Shown piece after piece: positions 36,811 to 46,279 of a stretch of DNA of 64,000 nucleotides (within the stretch, counting starts at the first letter, position 1; each line of letters begins with the position of its first letter). A model generated the notes under the pieces. It saw only the letters and a list, made by a program, of their open reading frames with translations, was not told the origin of the DNA and did not search any database. Origin of the DNA: Allobosea sp. (GTDB taxonomy: Bacteria > Pseudomonadota > Alphaproteobacteria > Rhizobiales > Beijerinckiaceae); the NCBI RefSeq assembly GCF_017308075.1, contig NZ_JAFKFX010000035.1, positions 62,001-126,000 of the forward strand, given 5' to 3'. The translations under genes were made by a program, and so were the position numbers.

Positions 36811-36957
36811 GGAACCCTCTCCTGAAAGGAGAGGGCAGGGTGAGGTGTAGGCCGTCGGACCAGTGCCGCGAGCGCTGGCCGCGCCGCCGCGGTCAGGCTC
36901 GCGATATCCCTCCCGAACACCTCACCCCTACCCCTCTCCTTCCAGGAGAGGGGATCC
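36811..36957. repeat. Inverted pair of CCCTCTCC-type repeats before recO
   Basis: Left copy: CCCTCTCCTG-AA-AGGAGAGGG then GGGTGAGGTGT (36838-36848). Right copy in opposite orientation: ACACCTCACCC (36917-36927) then CCCTCTCCTTCCAGGAGAGGGG. The two copies face each other across 68 bases, so the whole forms one large nested palindrome between tautomerase and recO. This sequence class is common between rhizobial genes. Confidence 0.75.
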
Positions 36958-37028
36958 CGCGCTTCTGCTGACAACGTTGTGTGCATAGGCACTGGAAATG
37001 CCAGGAACCTTCGCCATAACTCTGCTCC

Positions 37029-37757
37029 ATGGAATGGAGCGACGAGGGCACGATCATCGGCGTCCGCCGGCATGGCGAGAGCGCCGTGATCCTGGAGGTG
37101 ATGACGCGTCTCCATGGTCGCCATCTCGGTCTCGTCCGCGGTGGCCGCTCGAGCCGGCAGCAGCCCGTTCTCCAGCCGGGGAACGCGGTTTCACTGACCT
37201 GGCGGGCGCGGCTCGACGAGCATCTCGGCGAGTACAAGGTCGAGCTCCTGAGCTCCCACGCCGCCCGCCTGATGGCGCAACCGGTCGCCCTCTACGGGCT
37301 CGCCAGCATCGCCGCTTTGCTGCGGCTCCTGCCGGAACGTGATCCGCATCCCGCCTTGCACGAAGGGCTCGGCGTGCTGATCGAGCATCTCGACGAGGTC
37401 CGCCTCGCGCCGGCGCTGATCGTGCGCTTCGAACTCGCCATGCTGGGCGAACTCGGCTTTGGGCTCGAGCTCAACCGCTGCGCCGTGACGGGTGTGCGCG
37501 AGGAGCTCAGCCATGTCTCGCCGAAATCGGGAAAGGCGGTGAGCCGCAAGGCGGCGGAGCCCTATCTCGACCGCCTGCTGGCCCTCCCGCGCTTCCTCAG
37601 CGAAGGGCAGGGCGCGAACCAGCCGCTGCCGGCCGAGATCGCCGCCGGCTTTGCGCTGACCGGGCATTTCCTGCGGCGATACCTTTACGAGCCGCGCGGG
37701 CTCGCCGAACCGCCCGAACGAGCTCGGTTGCTGGAGCTGGCTACGAAAATCCACTGA
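37029..37757 (+). CDS. recO: DNA repair protein RecO
   Basis: 242 residues. RecO anneals DNA strands and, with RecR, loads RecA on SSB-coated gaps. The N-terminal OB-fold begins [26 protein letters not shown] and the helical part contains [15 protein letters not shown], a conserved stretch of the family. Length is normal. In related genomes recO directly follows era; here it is 12 kb away, beside parC. Confidence 0.94.
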   Translation: MEWSDEGTIIGVRRHGESAVILEVMTRLHGRHLGLVRGGRSSRQQPVLQPGNAVSLTWRARLDEHLGEYKVELLSSHAARLMAQPVALYGLASIAALLRLLPERDPHPALHEGLGVLIEHLDEVRLAPALIVRFELAMLGELGFGLELNRCAVTGVREELSHVSPKSGKAVSRKAAEPYLDRLLALPRFLSEGQGANQPLPAEIAAGFALTGHFLRRYLYEPRGLAEPPERARLLELATKIH

Positions 37758-37867
37758 TTTTCACGGCAGGCGCATCGGTAAACTTTGCAGTTGCCAGCGC
37801 GGGCCTGCATTTTCATGGGAAGTGATTCGCGGCCGGACGCGGCCGCAAAGTCGAGGTTGAGTGTACC

Positions 37868-40114
37868 ATGGGTAAGCCTGTCGAGCCGCCGCCGGAGGAG
37901 GAGTCCGAGCGCGTCGATCTGAAGACCGCGCTCGAGGAGCGCTATCTCGCCTATGCGCTCTCCACCATCATGCATCGCGCTCTGCCGGATGCGCGCGACG
38001 GGCTGAAGCCGGTCCATCGCCGCATCCTGCACGCCATGCGTCTGCTCCGGCTCGATCCCGGCCAGGTCCACAAGAAATGCGCCCGCATCGTCGGCGACGT
38101 CATCGGTAAGTTCCACCCGCATGGCGACCAGTCGGTCTACGACGCGCTGGTGCGCCTCGCCCAGGATTTCGCCCAACGCTACCCGCTCGTCGACGGACAG
38201 GGCAATTTCGGCAATATCGACGGCGATAACGCCGCCGCCTACCGCTACACCGAAGCGCGCATGACCGAGGTCGCGCGCCTGCTGCTCGACGGTATCGACG
38301 AGGACGCGGTCGATTTCCGCGAGACCTATAATGGCGAGGACGAGGAGCCGGTCGTGCTGCCGGCCGCCTTCCCGAACCTGCTGGCCAACGGTTCGCAGGG
38401 CATCGCGGTCGGCATGGCGACCTCGATCCCGCCGCACAACGCCGCCGAGCTCTGTGACGCGGCGCTCTATCTGATCCAGCACCCGGAGACGAGCTCCGAG
38501 CAACTGATGACCTTCGTGCCGGGACCGGATTTCCCGACCGGCGGCATCATCGTCGAGAGCCGGGCCTCGATGATCGAGACCTACAGCACCGGGCGCGGCG
38601 CCTTCCGCACCCGCGCCCGCTGGGTGAAGGAGGAGCTCGAGCGCGGCGCCTGGCAGGTCGTCGTCACCGAGATCCCCTATATGGTCTCGAAGGGCAGGTT
38701 GATCGAGAAGATCGCCGAGCTCCTGAACGAGCGGAAGCTGCCTCTGGTCGCCGATCTGCGTGACGAGTCGGCCGAGGACATCCGCATCGTCATCGAGCCG
38801 CGGGCCCGCAATGTCGACGCCGCCCTGATGATGGAATCGCTGTTCCGGCTCTCCGAGCTCGAAGCGCGCATTCCGATGAACATGAACGTGCTGACCGGCG
38901 GGCTGGTGCCGCGCGTGCTCGGTCTCGCCGAGGCGCTGCGCGCCTGGCTCGACCATCGCCGCGACGTGCTGCTACGCCGCTCGCGCTTTCGTCTCGGCCA
39001 GATCGAGAAGCGGCTCGAGATCCTGCGCGGCCTGCTGATCGTCTATCTCGACCTCGACCGGGTGATCAAAATCATCCGGGAGGAGGACGAGCCGAAGATC
39101 GAGCTGATGCGCGTCTTCGAGCTCAGCGAGATCCAGGCCAACGCAATCCTCGACACCCGGCTGCGCGCCCTGCGCAAGCTCGAGGAGATGCAGCTCAAGA
39201 CCGAACTCGACGAGCTGACCGCCGAGAAGGGCCAGATCGAGGGGCTGCTCGCCTCCGAGGCGACGCAGTGGAAGACCATCTCCTGGGACATCCGCGAGGT
39301 GAAGAAGCTGTTCGGTCCCGAGACCGCGATCGGCAAGCGCCGCACCAGCTTCGCCGACATGCCCGAGACGACCGAGATCGACCTGACGCAGGCCATGGTC
39401 GAACGCGAGCCGGTGACGGTGGTGATCTCGAAAAAGGGCTGGATCCGGGCGCTGAAGGGCCATGTCCAGGATCTGTCGGGCCTGTCCTTCAAGGGCGATG
39501 ATGGCTTGCGCATCGCCTTCTTCACCGAGACCACGGCGAAGATCCTGGTGATGGCGACCAACGGCAAGATCTTCACCCTGGAGGCCTCGAAGCTGCCCGG
39601 CGGGCGCGGCTTCGGCGATCCTATCCGCCTGATGATCGAGCTGGAGGAGAGCGCCGAGATCGTCGCCGCCTTCCCCTATCGCCCAGGGCTCAAGCTGCTG
39701 ATGGCGACGACCGAGGGACGCGGCTTCGTGGTCTCCAGCGACGACATCGTCGCCAATACCCGCAAGGGCAAGCAGGTGCTGAACGTCGATGCGCCGGTCG
39801 AGGCGATGCTCGCCGTGCCGGTCGAGGGCGACCATGTCGCGATCATCGGCCAGAACCGCAAGCTGCTCTGCTTCCCGATTTCGGAGGTCGCGGAGATGAG
39901 CCGGGGCAAGGGCGTCAAGCTGCAGCGCTACAAGGATGGCGGGCTCTCCGACGCCAAGGTCTTCGCTTTGGCCGACGGGCTGACCTGGCTCGACACCTCG
40001 GCACGCACCTGGACGGTGGCACAGGCCGAGCTGCTGGAATGGCTCGGTCACCGGGCGGAGGCTGGTCGCTTGCCGCCGAAGGGCTTCCCGAAGAGCAACA
40101 AGTTCGGGGGGTAG
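37868..40114 (+). CDS. parC: DNA topoisomerase IV subunit A
   Basis: 748 residues. It is the DNA-cutting subunit that works with ParE to unlink daughter chromosomes. The catalytic tyrosine is about Y127 in [11 protein letters not shown]; the upstream DNA gate has [16 protein letters not shown] (about 38-53), and the C-terminal part (about 500-748) is a worn beta-propeller as in ParC rather than GyrA (no clear GyrA box). Length matches alphaproteobacterial ParC. It stands 110 bases after recO. Confidence 0.96.
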   Translation: MGKPVEPPPEEESERVDLKTALEERYLAYALSTIMHRALPDARDGLKPVHRRILHAMRLLRLDPGQVHKKCARIVGDVIGKFHPHGDQSVYDALVRLAQDFAQRYPLVDGQGNFGNIDGDNAAAYRYTEARMTEVARLLLDGIDEDAVDFRETYNGEDEEPVVLPAAFPNLLANGSQGIAVGMATSIPPHNAAELCDAALYLIQHPETSSEQLMTFVPGPDFPTGGIIVESRASMIETYSTGRGAFRTRARWVKEELERGAWQVVVTEIPYMVSKGRLIEKIAELLNERKLPLVADLRDESAEDIRIVIEPRARNVDAALMMESLFRLSELEARIPMNMNVLTGGLVPRVLGLAEALRAWLDHRRDVLLRRSRFRLGQIEKRLEILRGLLIVYLDLDRVIKIIREEDEPKIELMRVFELSEIQANAILDTRLRALRKLEEMQLKTELDELTAEKGQIEGLLASEATQWKTISWDIREVKKLFGPETAIGKRRTSFADMPETTEIDLTQAMVEREPVTVVISKKGWIRALKGHVQDLSGLSFKGDDGLRIAFFTETTAKILVMATNGKIFTLEASKLPGGRGFGDPIRLMIELEESAEIVAAFPYRPGLKLLMATTEGRGFVVSSDDIVANTRKGKQVLNVDAPVEAMLAVPVEGDHVAIIGQNRKLLCFPISEVAEMSRGKGVKLQRYKDGGLSDAKVFALADGLTWLDTSARTWTVAQAELLEWLGHRAEAGRLPPKGFPKSNKFGG

Positions 40115-40127
40115 TCGAAGCGTCGTC

Positions 40128-40145
40128 CTCGGGCGCAGACCCGAG
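40128..40145. repeat. Short palindrome, CTCGGG type, after parC
   Basis: CTCGGG-N6-CCCGAG directly after the parC stop. It looks like a shortened copy of the TCGGG-N5-CCCGA repeats at 35343 and 50416. Too short to call a terminator (no T-run). Confidence 0.4.
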
Positions 40146-40285
40146 CCTCTCTCGCAGGCAGAGGCACCGGCCAGCATTTGAAGCACCCTGGGATGTACGG
40201 GGCCTCGCCTCGTCAAAAAGTTACGTTGTTTCAGAGACTTGCGCCGAATTCCGGAATCAATCCGCCAGCGGCTTGATTCAATCTC

Positions 40286-40924
40286 TCAGCGGATCGCAGG
40301 GCCGACCATGCCGACTTCGAGCCCGAGCGTGATCTTGTCGGTGACCGCCCATTCGACACCGGCGCTGACCTCCGGCCTGACAGCGATGTCGGAACGCGAG
40401 AATGGCGCAGAGAACGGCGTCGCGCCGTAGCGATAGATCTCGTTGGCGGCTGCCATGCCGAGCTTGGTGTAGAGCAGCACGTCCGGCGTCGCGAGCACGC
40501 CGGCCTTAATCTGGAAGGCGCCGGCGATGTCGCGGGTGAAGCTCGCCTGGCCGAATCCGGGATTGCTGTAGCCGCCGAAGCCCGGCGCATATTCCAGCGC
40601 CCCGACGATGCCGTAGACGAAGTCGCCGTCGCGCCACATCTTGCCGCCTTCGAGGCCGATGGTCGGCCCCGCCGAGGTGCCGTAATGCTTCGAGCTGGTG
40701 ACCTGGAAGCCGCTCGAGATGCGGGCGTAGGAGCCTTCCCACTTGACCCCGCCCGGCGCCAGGGTGGGCTGCGACCAGGCGAAACTCGGCAGGGTCGCGA
40801 ACCCCGTGAAGGGCAGGAAGGCCTGAGCCTGGGCCGATGTTCCGGCGCAGGTCAGGCTCGCAAGTCCGGCGAGAAGGGCAAGACCTCTCGCTCGTGCCAG
40901 GAATGCGGGCGCGCTCATGCTCAT
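40286..40924 (-). CDS. Predicted outer-membrane beta-barrel protein
   Basis: 212 residues. A signal peptide (about 1-34, ending AQAQA) is followed by alternating hydrophobic/polar strands with many glycines and aromatics (GSYARISSGFQV, YGIVGALEYAPG, KAGVLATPDVLLYTKLGMA). It resembles the OmpA-like/Omp25-type small barrels of rhizobia, but it ends in VGPAIR rather than a terminal aromatic, so the assembly signal is not typical. It is 56 bases downstream of the DUF2336 gene on the same strand. Function unknown. Confidence 0.65.
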   Translation of the reverse strand: MSMSAPAFLARARGLALLAGLASLTCAGTSAQAQAFLPFTGFATLPSFAWSQPTLAPGGVKWEGSYARISSGFQVTSSKHYGTSAGPTIGLEGGKMWRDGDFVYGIVGALEYAPGFGGYSNPGFGQASFTRDIAGAFQIKAGVLATPDVLLYTKLGMAAANEIYRYGATPFSAPFSRSDIAVRPEVSAGVEWAVTDKITLGLEVGMVGPAIR

Positions 40925-40980
40925 GATTTAGCAGATGAGGGCGCGATTGTCGCGCTTTTGTGGCGTCGGCTCGGGCCGGC

Positions 40981-42054
40981 TCAGGCGACTTTGGTCTTCA
41001 GCCGCAGGAAGCGCATGGTTCGGTCGGCGGTTGCGCTGTCGAGCCTCGTATAGTCGCGCAGATCATCCTCGAGCGTCTTGGCCGCGAAGTAGAGCCGCCG
41101 ACCGCGCAGGCTGAGGACTGCCCGGAAGGTTTCCTGGTCGAGGTCGAGCGCGCGGGCCAGCACGGCGATGCCGCTGACGTCGCGCTGCAACAGCACCCGC
41201 AATGCCTGTTCGTTGCTGATCTCCGCGGCCGCGCCCAGCACCTGGGCGAGATGGAAGGCCCGGTCTTCGTCGGCCAGCATGGTCACCACTTCGGCGAGCG
41301 TGCGGACCTTGGTTCGCAGATCGGCCAGCAAAAGCTTGACCTCGAGCCGCTGTTGCCGCGCCTGCCTGGCGAGCGCGGCCGAATCCTGGCTGCGCTCGCC
41401 CTGCTCGGCGACCTGCTCGACGATGCGCAGCACGCGCTGGACGCGTTGCGGCGAGAGGTCGCTGCGACGGACCAGCGCCTCGCCGACCGCGACATCGTCG
41501 CCGCCTCGTTCGAGAAGCCGGTCAAAGCCGTGCTCGGAGAATTGCGCGCCTTCATTGCCGCTGACGGTACGCAGCACGGCATTGTCACCGCGCTCGACCA
41601 GGATGTCGGTGACGCTTTCCGACAGGCGCGCGCGTTCGGCTATTGCATTGAGATGCGCCTGGGTCTGGCTCACCGCGATGGCCGCGAGGTCGGTGTCGGT
41701 GAGGACCGGAGACAGCTTCAGCACGAGCTTCGCCACTTCGGAATCGGCGTCCTCGGCCAGCGAAACCGCGACCTGGTGCGGCAGGCTCGGCGTCGCCGCG
41801 ACGCTATCAGCGTATTGCTTGCGGTCCTCGCTGTCGAGATGCGGCAGGGTGCGCAGCGCGATGTCGCCGTAATGCTCCTTGGAGATGTCGCTGGGTTCGC
41901 CGTCGAGCAGAAACAGGTCGGTCACGGCATTGAGAAGCTGGCGCCGCGAGTCCGAGGACATGTCCGCCGGCATGCGGGAGAGCGACTGCAACATGGGTAG
42001 GTCCGGCCATTGTGAGCGCGCGACGCTGCGAGCGAAGACCGCAATCTGCCTCAT
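40981..42054 (-). CDS. DUF2336-domain protein
   Basis: 357 residues, mostly helical, with HEAT-like repeats: SRRQLLNAVTDLFL near residue 35, then repeated short units such as PHQVAVSLAEDADSEVAKLVLKLSPVLTDTDL, ending in a helical region with RVLLQRDVSG. DUF2336 is widespread in alphaproteobacteria and has no firm function. The ATG at 42054 has only a weak ribosome site; a later ATG at MLQSLSRMP is possible. It is divergent from the OpgG/OpgD gene. Confidence 0.7.
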   Translation of the reverse strand: MRQIAVFARSVARSQWPDLPMLQSLSRMPADMSSDSRRQLLNAVTDLFLLDGEPSDISKEHYGDIALRTLPHLDSEDRKQYADSVAATPSLPHQVAVSLAEDADSEVAKLVLKLSPVLTDTDLAAIAVSQTQAHLNAIAERARLSESVTDILVERGDNAVLRTVSGNEGAQFSEHGFDRLLERGGDDVAVGEALVRRSDLSPQRVQRVLRIVEQVAEQGERSQDSAALARQARQQRLEVKLLLADLRTKVRTLAEVVTMLADEDRAFHLAQVLGAAAEISNEQALRVLLQRDVSGIAVLARALDLDQETFRAVLSLRGRRLYFAAKTLEDDLRDYTRLDSATADRTMRFLRLKTKVA

Positions 42055-42260
42055 GTCTCTTTGATTTAGTCTTAAGCCGAAGGCCCAATTTGGGCGGTTC
42101 GGCAAGCTTGAGAGTGCGGGCACAGGGCGCGGTCAGCCATTTCCGGCCGCTCCGCAGGACGTCTCTGCCGGGCTGCCCCGGAACTTCCTTCCGAGTGCCA
42201 TGTTTTCGAGGCACCGGTCACGGCATGTGGCGGCAGAGCGATACTTGCCCGGAGCCTTGT

Positions 42261-43934
42261 GTGAACTTCTCTTCCCAAGACACTCAGCGTCGTCCCGTCA
42301 TCTCCCAGGAGCCTCGTCGGCAGGCGGCCGTCATCCCGCCTTCGCGCCGTTCGGTTCTCGCCCTTCTGGCCTCGACCGCGGCGCTCACCGGGCCGGCCAT
42401 GGCCCAGAACGCGGCGAATCCGCCGGGCGGAGCCGCGCCGGATGCTCCGTTGCCGGGGACGCCGCGCCAAGGCAGCTTCAGCTACGCCGAGGTCGTCAAT
42501 CAAGCACGTATCCTCGCCGAGCGCCCCTTCGACGATACGCAGCCCGATATCCCTGACGCGCTGAAGGCGCTGACCTATGACAGCTATCGCGAGATCAGGT
42601 TTCGCCGCGACAAGGCGCTCTGGCAGCAGGACGGAACGGATTTCCGTCTGCAACTGTTCCATCTCGGCTTCCTTCACGACCGGCCGGTCCAGATTCACGT
42701 CGTCTCGAACGGCAATGCAATTCCGCTTCCGTACAACATGGCGCTGTTCGAGTTCGGCAAGGCGGCGGTACCGCAGAAGCTGCCGGTCTCGCTGGGCTTT
42801 GCCGGCTTTTCGGTCACGGCGACGCTGAACGACCTGAAGCTGCAGGACGAGGTGATCTCCTTCCTCGGCGCCAGCTATTTCCGTTTTCTCGGGCGTGGCC
42901 ATCGCTACGGCCTGTCGGCGCGGGCGCTCGCTCTCGATGTCGGCGGCGAGGCGGATGAGGAGTTTCCATTCTTCCGTTCGCTCTGGCTGGAGCGGCCAAC
43001 GCCGGAAAGCCTCGATCTGGTGATCTATGGGCTGGTCGATTCTCCCTCGGTCAGCGGCGCCTTCCGTTTCGTGGTCACGCCCGGACCCCAGACCAGTGTC
43101 GCGGTGACGGCGACGATCATTCCGCGCAAGCCGATCCAGCGCATCGGCATCGCGCCGCTGACCTCGATGTTCGTGGCCGCCGAGGGCGACCGCGAGCAGC
43201 GCACTGATTTCCGCCCCGAGATCCACGATTCCGACGGGCTGATGCTCCATACCGGCGTCGGCGAATGGATCTGGCGACCGCTGCGCAACCCGAAGGCGCT
43301 GACCATTTCCTCCTTCCAGGACAAGAACCCACGCGGCTTCGGCCTGATCCAGCGCGATCGGGAGTTCGGCCACTATCAGGACCTCGAGGCGCATTACCAT
43401 GCGAGGCCGGGCTACTGGATCGAACCGGTCGGCGAATGGGGCGAGGGGCGCGTCGATCTGATCGAGATCCCGACCCAGGGCGAGGAGTTCGACAACATCG
43501 TCTGCTGCTGGACTCCGAAGACGCCGCTCGAACCGGGGCGCCAGACCGAGCTGAACTACCGGATGACGAGCGTCTCGACGACAGAGACCTTGCACGCCAT
43601 GGGGCAGGTCCAGAGCAGTTTTGCGGCCGACGATGTGCCGGATACCGCTGCGGGGCTGGTCCGCAAGCGCTTCATCGTCGATTTCAACGCCGGCGACCTC
43701 GAATTCTACCTGAGCGATCCCAAGCGCGTCACAGCCGTCGCCTCGGTATCGGCCGGGGCCGTCACCAGCACGATCCTGGCTCCTAATTTCGCGGCAAAAG
43801 GCTTCCGGGCCATCGTCGATGTGGCGCTGCGCCCCGACGAAAGCACCGATCTGCGCCTCTTCCTGCGGACGTCGCTGCGCTCGCTGACGGAGACCTGGAC
43901 CACCAACTGGTCGGCTCCTGCGAGCGGCGGCTGA
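42261..43934 (+). CDS. Periplasmic glucan biosynthesis protein, OpgG/OpgD (MdoG) family
   Basis: 557 residues. The N-terminus has a twin-arginine signal: PSRRSVLALL (RR at 29-30) and a cleavage area PAMAQN near 49, so export by Tat, as in OpgD. The mature part matches the MdoG fold: YREIRFRRDKALW, FHLGFLHDRPVQIH, SYFRFLGRGHRYGLSARALA and the later FQDKNPRGFGLIQRDR. These proteins shape osmoregulated periplasmic glucans. GTG 42261 is chosen because GGAG lies six bases upstream; ATG 42225 lacks such a site. No opgH glucosyltransferase is visible beside it. Confidence 0.85.
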   Translation: MNFSSQDTQRRPVISQEPRRQAAVIPPSRRSVLALLASTAALTGPAMAQNAANPPGGAAPDAPLPGTPRQGSFSYAEVVNQARILAERPFDDTQPDIPDALKALTYDSYREIRFRRDKALWQQDGTDFRLQLFHLGFLHDRPVQIHVVSNGNAIPLPYNMALFEFGKAAVPQKLPVSLGFAGFSVTATLNDLKLQDEVISFLGASYFRFLGRGHRYGLSARALALDVGGEADEEFPFFRSLWLERPTPESLDLVIYGLVDSPSVSGAFRFVVTPGPQTSVAVTATIIPRKPIQRIGIAPLTSMFVAAEGDREQRTDFRPEIHDSDGLMLHTGVGEWIWRPLRNPKALTISSFQDKNPRGFGLIQRDREFGHYQDLEAHYHARPGYWIEPVGEWGEGRVDLIEIPTQGEEFDNIVCCWTPKTPLEPGRQTELNYRMTSVSTTETLHAMGQVQSSFAADDVPDTAAGLVRKRFIVDFNAGDLEFYLSDPKRVTAVASVSAGAVTSTILAPNFAAKGFRAIVDVALRPDESTDLRLFLRTSLRSLTETWTTNWSAPASGG

Positions 43935-43940
43935 GGCGCT

Positions 43941-45140
43941 TCAGGCGGCCGGCAGACAGGCCGGGCCGAGAGGCTCGAAGCTCTTATAGGTCAGGATGAA
44001 CTCCTGATGGCCGAGCTCTTCGGATTTGGTCCGTGCGCCCTGCGCCAGCGAGACGACGAGGTCGCGGATTTCGGTGCCGACCTCGTCGAGGCTCGCCCGC
44101 CCTTCAAGGATGCGGCCGGCATCGACGTCCATGTCGTCGCTCATCCGGCGATAGGTCTCGGGGTTGGCGCAGATCTTCACCACCGGCGAGATCGCTGAGC
44201 CGACGACCGAGCCACGGCCGGTGACGAAAAGCACGCAATGCGCGCCGCAGGCGATCAGCTCGGCAATCTCGGCATTGTCGTTGATGTTGGGGAAGCCGAA
44301 GCGGACCTCGCCATCCGGTACCACGTCGAGAAGATAGAGCCCGCCCTTGGGTGGGATGTCGCCCGGCTTGATCAGGCCGGAGATCGGCGATGCCCCCGAT
44401 TTGGCATAGGCGCCCATCGACTTCTCCTCGATGGTCGAGAGCCCGCCCTCGGCATTGCCGGCGGCGAATGAGCCATAACCTAGCGTCGCATAATAGCGCG
44501 CCGCCTTGGCGACGGATTTCTCCAGCTCGGCGCCGAGCTCGGGCGTGATCGCGCGCGCCGCCATGATGTGCTCGCAACCTATCAGCTCGCCGGTCTCCTC
44601 GAAGATGCAGGCGGCGCCCTCGGCGATGAGCTGGTCGAAGGCGCGGCCGGCCGCCGGGTTGCCGGTGATGCCGGAGGTGCCGTCGGAGCCGCCACAGACC
44701 GTGCCGATCACCAGTTCGTTCACCGCCATCGGAACGGTCTCGGTCTCGTCGAGCAGGCTGCGCTGCTCCTCGACCCAGGCGCGCCCCTCCTTGATCGAGG
44801 CGCGCGTTCCGCCCGTGCCCTGGATGACGATCGTCTTCACCGGGCGGCCGGTCGCGCGGACGGCGCGCTCCAGCGCGTATTTGTTGAAGCTCTCGCAGCC
44901 GAGCGAGATCAGCAGCACCGCCCCGACATTGGGATGGGTGCAAAGCTGCTCCATCATCCGCTCGGCGTAAGGGTTCGGGTAGCAGCCGGGGAAGCCGATC
45001 GCGTGGACCTCGTTCTCGCGCCAGGGCAGGGCGATCTCGCGCGCGACGTGATGGGCGCATTCGACGAGATAGGCCACCGCGACGACGTTGCGGATGCCCT
45101 TGCGGCCGTCACTGCGCAGATAACCCCTGAGCTCGCTCAT
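43941..45140 (-). CDS. UxaA-family hydrolase, large (catalytic) subunit
   Basis: 399 residues. This is the C-terminal catalytic part of altronate/galactarate dehydratase-type enzymes, made here as a separate chain. Cysteines expected to hold metal are seen in FPGCYPNPYA, SLGCESFN and CGGSDGTSG. Related two-chain enzymes include altronate dehydratase-like and sulfolactate sulfo-lyase (SuyAB) types; I cannot choose between them. The ATG overlaps the stop of the small subunit by four bases (ATGA), so the two are coupled. Confidence 0.85.
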   Translation of the reverse strand: MSELRGYLRSDGRKGIRNVVAVAYLVECAHHVAREIALPWRENEVHAIGFPGCYPNPYAERMMEQLCTHPNVGAVLLISLGCESFNKYALERAVRATGRPVKTIVIQGTGGTRASIKEGRAWVEEQRSLLDETETVPMAVNELVIGTVCGGSDGTSGITGNPAAGRAFDQLIAEGAACIFEETGELIGCEHIMAARAITPELGAELEKSVAKAARYYATLGYGSFAAGNAEGGLSTIEEKSMGAYAKSGASPISGLIKPGDIPPKGGLYLLDVVPDGEVRFGFPNINDNAEIAELIACGAHCVLFVTGRGSVVGSAISPVVKICANPETYRRMSDDMDVDAGRILEGRASLDEVGTEIRDLVVSLAQGARTKSEELGHQEFILTYKSFEPLGPACLPAA

Positions 45141-45451
45141 TGGGTCGCTCCTGCCTTGCGCTCGTCTTCGAGATGATAGGTCGGCGTGTAGTCGCTGCGC
45201 ATGTTCTGGACATGGACATGGCTGCCGGCGGCGATGGCGACCGTCGCGACGCCGATCGGCGCGCCGTATTTCAGGATCTTATCGCCGGGCGCGATCGCCC
45301 GGCGTGCGACCTTGTGTGCCAGGGGCACATCGCGGTCGAGCGTCGCCGCGCCCGCACCGGTCTCGATCGCCTCGCCGGCTGGCAGGCGGGTGCGCGCGAC
45401 GAAGACGTTGTCGCGGGGATCGAGCAGGATCAGGCGCGGGTCGTGGCTCAT
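45137..45451 (-). CDS. UxaA-family hydrolase, small subunit (SAF domain)
   Basis: 104 residues forming a single SAF domain: it starts LILLDPRDNVFVARTRLPAGEAIETG, continues VPLAHKVARRAIAPGDKILKYG (the characteristic lysine-rich loop) and ends HVHVQNM. It supplies the N-terminal part of the dehydratase active site, complementing the large chain with which it overlaps by four bases. Its ATG overlaps the stop of the RraA-like gene by one base. Confidence 0.87.
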   Translation of the reverse strand: MSHDPRLILLDPRDNVFVARTRLPAGEAIETGAGAATLDRDVPLAHKVARRAIAPGDKILKYGAPIGVATVAIAAGSHVHVQNMRSDYTPTYHLEDERKAGATQ

Positions 45452-46098
45452 CAGAACTTGCCGAACTGCAGATAGGCCTGCTGGGGGTCGGTTCCGGCGA
45501 GGATTGCGGTACGGACCTTGTTCTCGGCCGTGATCGCGGTCTCGGACTTGGTCAGCACTTCCTCGATGATCTCGGCGGGGATACGGACCACGCCGTCGCG
45601 GTCGCCCAGGATGAAGTCGCCCGGACGGATCCAGACATCGCCGATCTTGATCGGCTCTTCGACCGCCTTGGGCTGCCAGAAGCCGACGATGTCGCGCGGC
45701 GTATAGGCCTTGAAGTAGACCTGATAGCCCATGTCGATCATGAACTCGGTGTCGCGGGCCAGGCCGTCGATGACGCAGCCGCGCACGCCCTTGTTCTTCA
45801 GGGTCTCGGCCGAGAGCTCGCCCATCAGCGCGCAGCCCTCGGTGTTGGGCTGGCAGACCCAGACATGGCCGGGCTTGGCGCGCGAGAGCAGGCCGGTCCA
45901 GGCGAGCAGCGTCTCATGCGCGTCGAACTCGCCGGTCTTGCCCTCGAGCGTAAAGGCCGGACCCGCCAGCTTGGTTCCGGGCAGAAGCGGGCGCAGTTCG
46001 GACGGCAGGACGAAGTCCTTCAGCCCCATTTCGCGAAGAATGTCGTGAATTACGCCGGTGTAGCAGCGCTCTAGGCGCTCGGTCAGCTGGTCGACCAT
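45451..46098 (-). CDS. RraA-family protein (HMG/CHA aldolase or oxaloacetate decarboxylase-like)
   Basis: 215 residues. Family marks: GELSAETLKNKGVRGCVIDG, then the metal/pyruvate-enolate motif in DGLARD, and GDFILGDRDGVVRIP. Close relatives are 4-hydroxy-4-methyl-2-oxoglutarate aldolases, which split hydroxylated oxo acids; the RNase E regulator is a distant member. GGAGGAAAT precedes the ATG, the best ribosome site of this operon. It is first of three overlapping genes with the split UxaA dehydratase, so aldol cleavage or decarboxylation of a hydroxy-acid product is a sensible guess. Confidence 0.85.
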   Translation of the reverse strand: MVDQLTERLERCYTGVIHDILREMGLKDFVLPSELRPLLPGTKLAGPAFTLEGKTGEFDAHETLLAWTGLLSRAKPGHVWVCQPNTEGCALMGELSAETLKNKGVRGCVIDGLARDTEFMIDMGYQVYFKAYTPRDIVGFWQPKAVEEPIKIGDVWIRPGDFILGDRDGVVRIPAEIIEEVLTKSETAITAENKVRTAILAGTDPQQAYLQFGKF

Positions 46099-46112
46099 AT
46101 TTCCTCCAATAC

Positions 46113-46137
46113 GGGCCGCCTGAGAGGGCGGCGGCCC
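46113..46137. promoter_or_regulatory. Hairpin in the leader of the RraA/UxaA operon
   Basis: GGGCCGCC (46113-46120) and GGCGGCCC (46130-46137) form an eight-base-pair GC stem with a nine-base loop, ending 15 bases upstream of the RraA start codon. It may affect translation of the leader; role unknown. Confidence 0.4.
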
Positions 46138-46279
46138 TCGCGGTTAGCTATCGCCCGTTGCCGCCCGCCTGGGCAAGTGCTCGTTCTGCAGCCCGGTCGT
46201 GCATCTCAAACGATTTAGATACTCACGGGCCGGCGCTAGACATGGCTCCCGCCTTTCCGGCGTCGGTGCCGCTCGGCGA

